The notes under the pieces were generated by a model. That model made no database searches, had not been told where the DNA came from, and worked only from the letters and a program-made list of their open reading frames with translations. Both the position numbers and the translations under genes were made by a program. 24,649 bases of DNA, taken from positions 1 through 24,649 of the forward strand of contig JAISWM010000065.1 in NCBI GenBank assembly GCA_031270785.1, in the 5' to 3' direction. Each line of letters opens with the position of its first letter. Positions within the stretch are counted from its first letter, which is position 1. Positions 1 through 7,947 of the stretch are shown here, in pieces. The stretch is from Oscillospiraceae bacterium. GTDB taxonomy: Bacteria > Bacillota > Clostridia > Oscillospirales > Acutalibacteraceae.

Positions 1-95
1 AATTGGTTGATAATATCTTTCTCTCCACTAGAACGTGGGGAAAAAGAAGGAATTTAAACTTATTTTGAAACATGACCCAATTTGGCCCACAACCC
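1..95 (+). repeat. Family A element (window-truncated) plus a solo A end
   Basis: 1-77 is a forward family A copy missing its first bases, with hairpin arms TCTCCAC/GTGGGGA-like and right end ATTTTGAAACATGACC. 79-94 is a reversed left end. It lies where rplS would usually follow trmD. Confidence 0.75.
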
Positions 96-114
96 ATTTG
101 GGGGTTTAAAAAAA

Positions 115-792
115 TTACAATAAATCCGGACGATATTTTTTCGTCTCTAAAATAGACTGTTCTTCCTTCCATTTTTCTATATTTTTATGGTGCCCCGAAA
201 TCAATACCTCCGGAACTTCCATTCCCATCCACTTAAAAGGGTGTGTGTATTGGGGATATTCCAGTTTATCATTATAGTGGCTTTCTTCTTCAAAACACAC
301 ATTACTTGGCAGTACCCCCGGCACCATCCTGCCAACCGCATCTATTAAAACAAGCGCCGGAATTTCCCCTCCGGTTAACACGTAATCTCCTATAGAAATC
401 TGATCGTCAACAATAGAATTTATAACACGCTCGTCAACGCCTTCATAGTGACCGCAAAGTATACAAATATTTGATTCTGAAGTTAAAAATTTTGCAATAT
501 CTTGATTGAGTTTTTTCCCCTTCGGTGACATATATATAAGTTTAGGTCTTGCTCCCCTGAATTTGCATATATCTTTAAAACAATCATATATAGGTTCAGG
601 CTTCATGACCATACCCTTACCGCCACCATACGGTTTATCATCTACACGTTTATGCTTGTCTTTGGCGTAATCGCGTATTTGATGCGTTTTTATATCAAGG
701 ATATTTTTTTTTCTTGCCCTGCCAATAATGCTCGCAGATAAAACAGCTTCAAGCACCTCGGGAAATAAGGTCATTATATCTATGCTAATCAT
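115..792 (-). CDS. trmD: tRNA (guanine37-N1)-methyltransferase TrmD
   Basis: Methylates N1 of G37 next to the anticodon of tRNAs reading CNN codons, using S-adenosylmethionine, which prevents +1 frameshifting. The 225-residue product has the SPOUT trefoil-knot signature: LCGHYEGVDERV and then SIGDYVLTGGEIPALVLIDAVGRMVPGVL (split here as the AdoMet-binding loop). The N-terminus MISIDIMTLFPE is typical. The ATG lies inside the end of rimM (8-bp overlap), so the two are translationally coupled. The protein stops straight after the conserved RPDLL, a little shorter than the usual 240-250 residues. A family A repeat end lies about 20 bp beyond the stop. rplS, the usual next gene, is not found in the 114 bases left in the window. 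Confidence 0.97.
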   Translation of the reverse strand: MISIDIMTLFPEVLEAVLSASIIGRARKKNILDIKTHQIRDYAKDKHKRVDDKPYGGGKGMVMKPEPIYDCFKDICKFRGARPKLIYMSPKGKKLNQDIAKFLTSESNICILCGHYEGVDERVINSIVDDQISIGDYVLTGGEIPALVLIDAVGRMVPGVLPSNVCFEEESHYNDKLEYPQYTHPFKWMGMEVPEVLISGHHKNIEKWKEEQSILETKKYRPDLL

Positions 793-1294
793 TAAAAAGG
801 CCTTGTATTGGTTTTATAGATATATGATTGGTCTCCAGGCTTACACCTTTAATTACATCATCAATCACAGGTATTAAATATTCTTTTCCTTCGTCATTTT
901 TTATAAAATAAACATCATTAGCACCTGTCTTAATTACGTCTTGAACCACACCATAATTTTGCGCGGTATCCACGTTTAAAACTTGCATACCAATTAAATC
1001 TTGTATCAAATATCTGTTTTCTTCAACTTCTATATCTTCACGTTTGGCATATATAACTTTTCCGACTAAACTTTTAGCATAATTTCTATGAGCCATTTTA
1101 CCAATATTTATTAAAATTATAGTTTTATACTCTCTGAAAGAGACTATGTTTAATTTTTCATTCCCCTCATCAATAAAATAGTTGCCTATTTTAAAAAACG
1201 CAGTTGGATTATCGCACCAATGCTCGACCTTAAGTTCACCTCTGAGTCCTCTGGCACCAATTATTTTTCCAACTTCCACATACTCTTTTTTCAT
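785..1294 (-). CDS. rimM: 16S rRNA processing protein RimM
   Basis: Assembly factor for the 30S subunit head; binds ribosomal protein S19 and helps 16S rRNA maturation. The 169-residue product has the N-terminal RimM beta-barrel (VGKIIGARGLRGELKVE near residues 7-23) and the C-terminal PRC-barrel region (YLIQDLIGMQVLN and KEYLIPVIDDVIKGV). An AGAGGAG ribosome binding site precedes the ATG on the minus strand. It overlaps trmD by 8 bp. In Bacillus-type genomes the order is rpsP-khpA(ylqC)-ylqD-rimM-trmD; ylqD is absent here and the khpA-rimM spacer is filled with repeats. Confidence 0.96.
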   Translation of the reverse strand: MKKEYVEVGKIIGARGLRGELKVEHWCDNPTAFFKIGNYFIDEGNEKLNIVSFREYKTIILINIGKMAHRNYAKSLVGKVIYAKREDIEVEENRYLIQDLIGMQVLNVDTAQNYGVVQDVIKTGANDVYFIKNDEGKEYLIPVIDDVIKGVSLETNHISIKPIQGLFND

Positions 1295-1345
1295 ACTGAT
1301 ATCTACTCCTCTACAAAAAACAAGTGCTAAAATAATACGAATTAC

Positions 1346-1422
1346 GGCCGTGCCTCAAAATAGTTGAAATTTTTTCTTTTTTTACCCCGCGAATCGGCTG
1401 GGGAAAATTTCGGAGCCACAAC
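1346..1422 (-). repeat. Short family A derivative
   Basis: Reversed copy with both recognisable ends (GGCCGTGCCTCAAAATAG and GGAGCCACAAC) but a shortened right arm. The 1295-1622 spacer holds this, the copy at 1473-1561, and worn ends to 1618; no gene is visible. Confidence 0.65.
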
Positions 1423-1472
1423 ATTTATGCGCTCTTTCCCCGAAAACTCGCAGCGAAAGAGTCAAAAAAGTT

Positions 1473-1561
1473 GGTCGTGTCCCAAAATAGTTGAAATCCC
1501 TTCTTTTCCCCCCGCCTATGGCGGGGGGAAAAGATATTATCAATAAATTTGGCCCACAACC
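1473..1561 (-). mobile_element. Family A MITE-like element with 8-bp target duplication
   Basis: 89 bp, complete, flanked by AAAAAGTT at 1465-1472 and 1562-1569. Central hairpin CCCCCCGCC/GGCGGGGGG. Confidence 0.85.
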
Positions 1562-1622
1562 AAAAAGTTTATAGTTTTTAAGCTAAATCACTATATCAAC
1601 TAATTTGACCCACAACCCGAAC

Positions 1623-1910
1623 CTATTCAGTATAGTTTTTGCCCTCGTCTTGGTCCTCGGCTTTGCCGTCGTCGTTTTCCTCTACTTGAACCAAAGATTT
1701 AGTGCCTTTTTTCATATCCGAAGCTCTGACAACCTGACGGATTGCTTGGATAATTCTGCCTTTTCTCCCAATAAGACGTCCGATATCTTGACTTTCAACG
1801 CATACTTTATAATTCACCGTCCCATCCAGTAAAGGCGTATCTATCTTTACCTTTACAGAATCTTTATTTTTTACAAGCCCTCTGGCAAGAAACATTAAAA
1901 GTTCTTCCAT
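1623..1910 (-). CDS. khpA: KH-domain RNA-binding protein KhpA (YlqC family)
   Basis: Small single-KH-domain RNA-binding protein; in Gram-positive bacteria KhpA partners KhpB/Jag and affects cell elongation and division through RNA binding. The 95-residue product shows the KH type II core with the GxxG loop GRKG at residues 48-51 in DIGRLIGRKGRIIQAIR. The start ATG has a GAGGTACT ribosome binding site. The last 17 residues are acidic and lysine-rich, an extension beyond the usual family length of 75-80 residues. It sits between rpsP and rimM as in many Firmicutes. The stop is 4 bp from the end of a family A repeat (1612-1618), so the tail may be partly repeat-derived or frame-worn. Confidence 0.93.
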   Translation of the reverse strand: MEELLMFLARGLVKNKDSVKVKIDTPLLDGTVNYKVCVESQDIGRLIGRKGRIIQAIRQVVRASDMKKGTKSLVQVEENDDGKAEDQDEGKNYTE

Positions 1911-1953
1911 AATAGTACCTCGTATAAATTTTGTTTGGATTTTTTATTTTTTA

Positions 1954-2186
1954 GGCCATGCCTCAAAGTAGTTGAAACTTCTTTTTATTTTCCCCAAAGA
2001 CGGGGAAAAGCTATTATCAACTGTTCTGTTTCGAAATAGTTGAAATTTCTTTTTATTTTCCCAAAAAGCGGGGGAGAAGATATTATCAACCGTTCTGTTT
2101 CGGTTATGTTTCGAAATAGTGGAAATTTTTTCTTATTTCCCCCAAAGGTGGGGAAAAGCTATTATTAATTAATTTGAGCCACAACT
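1954..2186 (-). repeat. Three fused family A copies between rpsP and khpA
   Basis: Three reversed copies run together, the inner ends eroded (GTTCTGTTTCGAAATAG joints near 2022 and 2095). The last, about 2102-2186, supplies the end of rpsP. It fills nearly all of the 1911-2168 spacer. Confidence 0.75.
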
Positions 2187-2417
2187 TACTTTTTTTATGA
2201 TATCCTTTACTCTTTGAGTAGGTTGAGCACCGTTTAAGATCCACTTATTTACTTTTTGGGTGTCTATTTTAATTTCTTCAGGGTTCCTCAAAGGACTATA
2301 ATATCCTATTTCCTCTATAAACTTGCCGTCTCTTGGGCTGCGCGCGTCAGCAACCACTATTCTGTAAAAGGGGCTTTTTTTGGCTCCCATTCTTTTAAGC
2401 CTTATTTTTACTGCCAT
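2169..2417 (-). CDS. rpsP: 30S ribosomal protein S16
   Basis: Structural protein of the 30S subunit, binding 16S rRNA. The 82-residue product begins MAVKIRLKRMGAKKSPFYRIVVADARSPRDG, the S16 signature, and the length is normal. An AGGAG ribosome binding site precedes the ATG. The last codons, SCGSN and the TAA stop, are read from the end of a family A repeat (2169-2186 on this strand), so the natural C-terminus has been replaced by element sequence. It lies between ffh and khpA, the conserved SRP/rpsP/trmD cluster order. Confidence 0.98.
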   Translation of the reverse strand: MAVKIRLKRMGAKKSPFYRIVVADARSPRDGKFIEEIGYYSPLRNPEEIKIDTQKVNKWILNGAQPTQRVKDIIKKVSCGSN

Positions 2418-2465
2418 ATCAATTACACTCCTAACTTAAATTTATTTTATTATTTTTACTGTTTC

Positions 2466-2588
2466 GATCATGCTTCGAAATATTTGAAACTTTTTTATTT
2501 CCCCGTTCTCTCCCCGCCGCAGTGGGGAGAGAGCGTACGAACAAATTCACTTTTTTGCAAATATAACAGTACAATTTGGATCACAACC
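2466..2588 (-). repeat. Composite of family A ends around a B-like core
   Basis: Outer ends are family A (GATCATGCTTCGAAAT and GGATCACAACC), but the centre, from TCTCTCCCCGCC on, matches the B-family segment seen at 19060-19110 and 23060-23085 in reverse. It sits between ffh and rpsP. Confidence 0.6.
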
Positions 2589-2589
2589 G

Positions 2590-3933
2590 CTATTTCATCA
2601 TACCGGGGAATCTAAAACGCGGAAATTTTCTTTTGCCTTTGCCTTTCCAGCCAAATTGTTTTGTGATGGTTTGCATTTGCTCGAACTGCCTGAGAAGTTT
2701 ATTTACATCTTCGACCTTCATACCGCTGCCTTTAGCTATTCTTTTCTTTCTGGAGGGGTTTATAATACTTGGTTTTTTTCTCTCATCTTTCGTCATAGAA
2801 AGTATGATAGCGCAGGTTCTGTCAAACACTCTGTCATCAATATCTACGTCTTTCAAATGTTTGTCAAGCCCGGGTAATTTTCCTAAAATTGATTTAAGAG
2901 GTCCCAGTTTTTTTACTTGCTTAAACTGCTCCATAAGGTCATTTAAATCAAAACTATTTTGCTCGAGTTTTTGAATCATTTTTTCGGCTTGTTTCTTATC
3001 AAAGTTTATTTCGGCGTCTTCGATTAAGGTAAGTACGTCTCCCATACCGAGTACTCTCGATGCCATTCTGTCCGGGTGGAAAACTTCAATATTATCAAGT
3101 TTTTCCCCAACTCCAACGAATTTAATAGGCTTACCGGTAATTGCCTTTATGGAAAGAGCCGCACCGCCTCTCGCATCGCCGTCAAGTTTCGTCATTATAA
3201 TGCCAGAAATATCAAGTTTTTCATCAAAAGATTTAGCGGCATTTACAGCATCTTGACCCGTCATTGCATCTACAACCAACAAAATCTCACTTGGATTTAC
3301 AGCACTTTTAATATTTAAAAGTTCATCCATTAATTTTTCATCAATGTGAAGTCTTCCGGCCGTATCAATAATAACAATGTCATTTCCGTAATCTTTGGCG
3401 TGCCTGGCGGCATGTTTGGAAATTTCCACAGGACTGAGGAGCACCCCTTCCTCAAAAACAGGAACTCCTATGCTTTGAGATAAAACTTCAAGCTGCTTTA
3501 CAGCGGCGGGCCTATATATATCGCAAGCTACCAACAAAGGCCTATGGCCTTGTTTTTTAAGCATTTTAGCAAGTTTTGCGCAGTGCGTCGTTTTCCCTGC
3601 CCCTTGAAGGCCGCACATCATTATGATACACGGCGGTCTTGAGGGTATATTTAATTTACTGTAATTTTCCCCCATTAAAGACGTAAGCTCTTCATTTACA
3701 ATTTTAATTACCATCTGAGCCGGTGTAAGGCTTTCCATAACGTTAGTACCCACGGCTCTGTCAATAACTTTATTTGTAAACTCCTTAGCGACTTTAAAAT
3801 TAACATCAGCTTCTAAAAGGGCGAGCCTGACTTCCCTCATGGATGATTTAACATCAGATTCAGATAATTTCCCTTTAGACCGGAGTTTTCTAAATGCTTC
3901 GGATATTTTTTCTGACAAATTCCCAAATATCAA
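2590..3933 (-). CDS. ffh: Signal recognition particle protein Ffh (SRP54)
   Basis: GTPase subunit of the signal recognition particle; binds signal peptides and 4.5S RNA and delivers ribosomes to FtsY at the membrane. The 447-residue product shows the N domain (1-90), G domain with P-loop GLQGAGKTT (108-116), DTAGR (190-194) and TKLDGDARGG (248-257), and the Met-rich M domain (from about 320) with the RKKRIAKGSGMKVEDV RNA-binding segment. The start is TTG at 3931-3933, preceded by a strong GAGGTGG ribosome binding site; no ATG lies nearby in frame. The stop is within 2 bp of a family A element end at 2588. ylxM, often just upstream, is absent. Confidence 0.97.
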   Translation of the reverse strand: MIFGNLSEKISEAFRKLRSKGKLSESDVKSSMREVRLALLEADVNFKVAKEFTNKVIDRAVGTNVMESLTPAQMVIKIVNEELTSLMGENYSKLNIPSRPPCIIMMCGLQGAGKTTHCAKLAKMLKKQGHRPLLVACDIYRPAAVKQLEVLSQSIGVPVFEEGVLLSPVEISKHAARHAKDYGNDIVIIDTAGRLHIDEKLMDELLNIKSAVNPSEILLVVDAMTGQDAVNAAKSFDEKLDISGIIMTKLDGDARGGAALSIKAITGKPIKFVGVGEKLDNIEVFHPDRMASRVLGMGDVLTLIEDAEINFDKKQAEKMIQKLEQNSFDLNDLMEQFKQVKKLGPLKSILGKLPGLDKHLKDVDIDDRVFDRTCAIILSMTKDERKKPSIINPSRKKRIAKGSGMKVEDVNKLLRQFEQMQTITKQFGWKGKGKRKFPRFRFPGMMK

Positions 3934-3957
3934 TATACCACCTCGTTATATCAGACA

Positions 3958-4187
3958 TGTCCGTAAACTTTACAGATTGCAATCAAAATCGACGGCGGCG
4001 TATAAAAATACTCCCGGGAGATTTTGATGCAAAGCTATTTTTTAAGTGATGCATTTTTTCGGTCGCGCTATAAAATAATTGAAACTTCTTCTTTCCCCCC
4101 CGCCTATGGCGGGGAGAAAGATATTATCAATTAATTTGGATCACTACCCATTTTTCGATAATTTGCGCTCTGTGAGGTTTACGGACA
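3958..4187. mobile_element. Family E element interrupted by family A
   Basis: Ends form an inverted repeat: TGTCCGTAAACTTTACAGA on the left and the complement of TCTGTGAGGTTTACGGACA on the right. A family A copy (4061-4148) lies inside. The right half recurs, uninterrupted, near 22409-22470. The spacer beyond to 4780 holds worn A and C pieces (for example 4491-4555), a C copy and the candidate purE promoter. Confidence 0.7.
4061..4148 (-). mobile_element. Family A element nested in family E
   Basis: 88 bp from GGTCGCGC to CACTACC, flanked by CATTTTTTC (4052-4060) and CATTTTTC (4149-4156). The uninterrupted E copy near 22430 reads GTATTTTTC with no element, an empty site. Confidence 0.8.
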
Positions 4188-4594
4188 GGTCTATTTTAGA
4201 TACTTCAGACAAAAACAAATTTTAATTATAATAATAATCCAGAGTACCATAATGATTTTTTAAGAATTTTTTTCATAAACATCCAAAAGCTGCGATATTT
4301 TAACTTCTTTCCGCGCGCTAAATTCTTCCTTTTACATGCAAAAATATTTTATTCACACATTTCAGAGTTTAAAGTATTGCTTGAAATTTGTCAATAGGGG
4401 GGAAAAAACAGCTCATGCTTTAAAATATTGAGACTTCTTTCTCCCCTCGCATTTTAGCGGAAGTAAAAACGCAAATAATATCACGTTTTTGGTCGTGTCT
4501 TAAAATAATAGTTAAAACTCCTTCCCCCCCCGCCATGGGCGGGGGGGGAAAAACACCATTGTTTTTAAAAATTTTATTATAACATCACAAAACA

Positions 4595-4623
4595 TTGACA
4601 TTTAATACCCGATATGACATACT
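4595..4623 (+). promoter_or_regulatory. Possible purE promoter
   Basis: TTGACA at 4595-4600, 17 bp, CATACT at 4618-4623. The leader to purE would be about 150 nt and is almost wholly one family C repeat (4645-4747). I see no purine riboswitch core in it. Confidence 0.4.
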
Positions 4624-4644
4624 CTTAGCGTGAAAATTGCTTTT

Positions 4645-4747
4645 TATAGTAAAAACCTTTTAAATAGTGGCGTTTTTGTTTTTTCCTTCGCCAAAGGCGG
4701 GGGGCAAAACGTAAATAATACCGCGTTTTTAAATGGCTTTTGCTATA
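4645..4747. repeat. Family C element in the purE leader
   Basis: 103 bp with ends TATAGTAAAAACCTTTT and AAATGGCTTTTGCTATA (imperfect inverted repeat), central GC hairpin, flanked by TA. Confidence 0.7.
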
Positions 4748-4780
4748 TGCAGTAAAAACTTTTTGAAACAGGGGAAAAAA

Positions 4781-5299
4781 ATGAAAAAAGTTGCCGTAAT
4801 CATGGGAAGCGACAGTGATATACCGGTGGTACAAAAAGCTGTAGATATATTGAATCAATTTTCGGTGCCTTATGAAGTGCATATATATTCAGCGCACAGA
4901 ACGCCGACGGAAACAAAAAAATTCAGTCAAAACGCACGCAGCAACAATTTCGGTGTTATAATTGCAGCTGCAGGGATGGCCGCACATTTAGCGGGTGCTA
5001 TTGCGGCAGACACAACATTACCTGTAATAGGGGTACCTATAGAATCTAATCATTTAGGCGGCATTGATGCTCTACTATCCACTGTACAAATGCCACCGGG
5101 GATACCGGTGGCGACAGTTGCGATAGACGGCGCAGTCAATGCCGCTTTACTTTCTATACAAATTTTATCCTTAAACGACGAAAATATGGCGAAAAAATTA
5201 GAGGAATTTAGAAAACAAAACCACAAAAAAATACTTGAAAAAAATTATTCTATAGAAAATAGATTCAATAATAAAAATTCAGATCATGCCTCAAAATAG
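4781..5299 (+). CDS. purE: N5-carboxyaminoimidazole ribonucleotide mutase PurE
   Basis: Converts N5-CAIR to CAIR in de novo purine synthesis. The 172-residue product has the class I PurE motifs GSDSD (9-13), SAHRTP with the catalytic His39, and the long conserved run from AAGMAAHLAG to LLSTVQMPPGIPVATVAI. Class I enzymes usually take N5-CAIR from PurK, which is not in the window. The ATG at 4781 is chosen because GSDSD then falls at the usual distance and GGGG at 4771-4774 can serve as ribosome binding site; an upstream in-frame ATG at 4733 lies inside a family C repeat. The last residues DHASK and the TAG stop are encoded by a family A element starting at 5282. Confidence 0.97.
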   Translation: MKKVAVIMGSDSDIPVVQKAVDILNQFSVPYEVHIYSAHRTPTETKKFSQNARSNNFGVIIAAAGMAAHLAGAIAADTTLPVIGVPIESNHLGGIDALLSTVQMPPGIPVATVAIDGAVNAALLSIQILSLNDENMAKKLEEFRKQNHKKILEKNYSIENRFNNKNSDHASK

Positions 5300-5367
5300 T
5301 CGAAATCCATTCTTTTACCTCCGCTGTGAGCGGGGGGAAAGATTATCAACTAATTTGAACCGCCGCC
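5282..5367 (-). mobile_element. Family A element ending purE
   Basis: Begins GATCATGCCTCAAAATAG inside purE and runs to GAACCGCCGCC. Flanks AAAATTCA and AAAGTTTA match at 6 of 8 positions, a possible worn target duplication. Confidence 0.7.
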
Positions 5368-5730
5368 AAAGTTTAATACTAATTATAAATATTAGTTTTT
5401 AACCGTTACTTTCCCCGCTGTGAGCGGGGGGGAAAGATATTATCAACTAATTTGAACCTCTGCCAAAGTTTAATACTAATTATAAATATTAGTTTTTAAC
5501 CGTTACTTTCCCCGCCGCAGGCGGGAGAGAAATATATTGTCAACTAATTTGAACCGCCACTAAAGTTTAATACTAATTTCAACTATAAATATTAGTTTTT
5601 ACCCGTTACTTTCCCCGCTGTGAGCGGGGGGAAAGATTATCAACTAATTTGAACCGCCGCCAAAGTTTAATACTAATTATAAATATTAGTTTTTAACCGT
5701 TACTTTCCCCGCTGTGAGCGGGGGGGAGTA
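5368..5730 (+). repeat. Tandem array of about 97-100-bp hairpin units before purC
   Basis: Three full units (5368-5464, 5465-5561, 5562-5661) and a partial fourth. Each starts AAAGTTTAATACTAATT, contains the small palindrome ACTAAT-ATTAGT and a GC hairpin, and closes with a family A end (TATCAACTAATTTGAACC). The half outside A is a distinct sequence. Together with the A copy before it, it fills the purE-purC spacer. Confidence 0.8.
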
Positions 5731-5789
5731 AATCAAACATATATCAGATGTTAATTTAGAAATAATATAATGATGAAAGAGGCGCTAAA

Positions 5790-6500
5790 GTGAAAAAAGT
5801 AAGAAAATTATATGAAGGTAAGGCTAAAATAGTATATGAAACTGAAAACCAAAACTGTTTAATCGTGGAATATAAAGACGAGGCTACAGCTTTTAATGGA
5901 GCCAAGAAAGGAAAAATAACAGGGAAGGGGGTCATCAATAACAGGGTTACAAATCATTTAATGCAAATTTTGGAAAAGGAGAATATATCCACCCACTTTA
6001 TTAAAGAAATTTCTGAAAGGGAGGCGGTAGTCAAAAATGTTAAAATCATACCTTTGGAGGTAATCATAAGAAATATATCAGCGGGATCATTTTCAAAGCG
6101 CTATGGAGTAAAAGAAGGAATTATATTTGACAGCCCGACTATTGAATTTTCATATAAAAACGATAATCTGGGCGACCCTTTAATCAATGAGTATCACGCT
6201 TTAGCACTAAATATAGCTTCACAAGATGAAATAGACAGGATTAAAAATATGGCTTTTAAAATTAATGATATTCTTAAATCATATTTTAAAAGAGTGGAGG
6301 TTGATTTAGTAGATTTCAAATTAGAATTTGGGAAAACATTAGCAGGGGAAATAATACTTGCTGATGAAATCTCCCCGGATACATGCAGATTTTGGGACAG
6401 CAAAACTCATAAAAAACTTGATAAAGACAGATTCAGGCAAGACCTCGGTAATGTAGAAGAAGCATACGCTGAAATGATGAGCAGAATTATAAAAAATTAA
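5790..6500 (+). CDS. purC: Phosphoribosylaminoimidazole-succinocarboxamide synthase PurC
   Basis: SAICAR synthase: ATP-dependent ligation of aspartate to CAIR. The 236-residue product, normal length, shows YEGKAKIVYET at the N-terminus, the signature IPLEVIIRNISAGSFSKRYG and the C-terminal LADEISPDTCRFWD. The start is GTG at 5790, preceded by GAAAGAGG. It is followed by purF after 22 bp, so the two are surely cotranscribed. Upstream lies a tandem array of hairpin repeats (5368-5730) that separates it from purE; a TATAAT at 5766-5771 could be a local -10, but no good -35 is seen. Confidence 0.97.
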   Translation: MKKVRKLYEGKAKIVYETENQNCLIVEYKDEATAFNGAKKGKITGKGVINNRVTNHLMQILEKENISTHFIKEISEREAVVKNVKIIPLEVIIRNISAGSFSKRYGVKEGIIFDSPTIEFSYKNDNLGDPLINEYHALALNIASQDEIDRIKNMAFKINDILKSYFKRVEVDLVDFKLEFGKTLAGEIILADEISPDTCRFWDSKTHKKLDKDRFRQDLGNVEEAYAEMMSRIIKN

Positions 6501-6522
6501 AATAAGGAGATGCACTTAAAAC

Positions 6523-7947
6523 ATGGGAGGATTTTTTGGAGCAACGTCAGCTAAAGATGTTATATTAGATGTTTTTTTCGGAACGGACTATCATTCTCAC
6601 CTGGGTACATGCAGAGGAGGAATGGCAGCTTACGACCCTGAAAAAGGTTTGCAAAGAAAAATACATAATATAGAAAACTCACCCTTTAGAACTAAATTTG
6701 AAAATATACAAAATGATATGGCCGGATGCGCGGCAATTGGATGCATCAGCGATACAGATCCTCAACCGATACTTATAAGATCTAAACTCGGAACCTATGC
6801 TATATGCACAATAGGCATTATAAATAATGCGGAAGAATTGGTAGATAAACACCTTGGTTGCAGCGGCGGTTATTTCAGCGCTATGAACTGCGGAAAAGTG
6901 AACTCAAATGAGTTAATAGCCGCAATGATAAATAAAAAAGAGGATTTTGCATCCGGGATAAAATATGTGCAGGAATGCATTAAAGGCACGGCATCTATAC
7001 TAATATTGACAGAAAAAGGGGATATAATAGCAGCCAGAGACAAATTCGGCAGATTACCGATATGTATCGGGAAAAATCGGAATGGGTACTGCGTGTCTTT
7101 TGAGTCATTTGCTTACAAAAAACTAGGATATGATGATTTTAAAGAATTAGGACCTGGCGAAATTGTAAATATTAGCCATGATAACGTCAGCATACTTGCA
7201 AAACCGCAGGAAGAAATGAAAATATGCGCTTTTTTATGGTCATATTACGGGTATCCTACATCTTGCTACGAAGGAAAAAATGTAGAAATCATGAGGTATA
7301 TTAACGGCGAAATTATGGCTGAAAATGACGCAAAAAGTAATAACGGAGCAGAAATTGACTATGTAGCTGGAGTGCCGGATTCAGGGACGCCGCACGCTAT
7401 AGGGTACGCAAATAAAAGTAAAATACCTTTTGCAAGGCCTTTTATAAAATATACACCCACATGGCCAAGAAGTTTTATGCCCGAAAATCAAAGCGAAAGA
7501 AATCGAATAGCTAAAATGAAACTAATCCCGGTTAATGAATTAATAACAGGGAAAAAACTTTTATTTGTGGATGACAGTGTAGTAAGAGGAACGCAGCTTA
7601 GAGAAACAGTAGAATTTCTTTATGAAAACGGAGCAAAAGAAGTGCATATCAGGTCAGCGTGCCCACCAATTATGTATGGGTGCAAGTACTTGAATTTTTC
7701 AAGAGCCACATCCGACATGGAGCTAATAGCCAGAAGCACTATTGTGGAAATAGAGGACAAAAAAGGTTTTGATTACTTAGAGGAATATGCCGACCGAGAA
7801 ACAAAAAGGGGGAAAGAAATGAGAAATAAAATATGTAAAAAACTGCATTTTTCTTCCCTTGAATTTCAGTCTTTAGACGGAATAATAAAAGCTATTGGGC
7901 TTAATCCTTGCAAAGTATGCACATATTGTTGGAACGGAAAGGGGTAG
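6523..7947 (+). CDS. purF: Amidophosphoribosyltransferase PurF, degenerate glutaminase site
   Basis: Family role: makes 5-phosphoribosylamine from PRPP, the first step of the purine pathway. The 474-residue product has a clear phosphoribosyltransferase half with GVPDSGTPHAIGYA (283-296) and PRPP loop LLFVDDSVVRGTQ (346-358). Cys235, Cys387, Cys463 and Cys466 fall where Bacillus-type PurF binds a 4Fe-4S cluster. The N-terminal Ntn glutaminase half is odd: it begins MGGFFG where the catalytic Cys should be residue 2 (or first after a propeptide), and the usual RYSTTG and HNGN motifs are replaced by AAIGCISDTDPQP and TIGIINNAEEL. It is therefore likely ammonia-dependent or dependent on a partner. 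The ATG has AAGGAGA upstream. The TAG stop is supplied by an inserted family A element (first base 7943). Confidence 0.9.
   Translation: MGGFFGATSAKDVILDVFFGTDYHSHLGTCRGGMAAYDPEKGLQRKIHNIENSPFRTKFENIQNDMAGCAAIGCISDTDPQPILIRSKLGTYAICTIGIINNAEELVDKHLGCSGGYFSAMNCGKVNSNELIAAMINKKEDFASGIKYVQECIKGTASILILTEKGDIIAARDKFGRLPICIGKNRNGYCVSFESFAYKKLGYDDFKELGPGEIVNISHDNVSILAKPQEEMKICAFLWSYYGYPTSCYEGKNVEIMRYINGEIMAENDAKSNNGAEIDYVAGVPDSGTPHAIGYANKSKIPFARPFIKYTPTWPRSFMPENQSERNRIAKMKLIPVNELITGKKLLFVDDSVVRGTQLRETVEFLYENGAKEVHIRSACPPIMYGCKYLNFSRATSDMELIARSTIVEIEDKKGFDYLEEYADRETKRGKEMRNKICKKLHFSSLEFQSLDGIIKAIGLNPCKVCTYCWNGKG

Noticed and set aside
1473..1561. Family A hairpins as Rho-independent terminators
   Set aside because: The GC stem is flanked by pairing T and A runs, but the bases after the stem are A/G-rich (GAAGGAA) or GATATTATC, with no U-tract on either strand; copies also lie inside a cluster that must be cotranscribed.
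1182..1832. Plus-strand open frames over rimM, khpA and the spacer
   Set aside because: They are antisense shadows of clear genes or run through repeats, and lack ribosome binding sites.
4624..4780. Purine riboswitch in the purE leader
   Set aside because: The leader is a family C element; I see none of the conserved purine-aptamer loop sequences.
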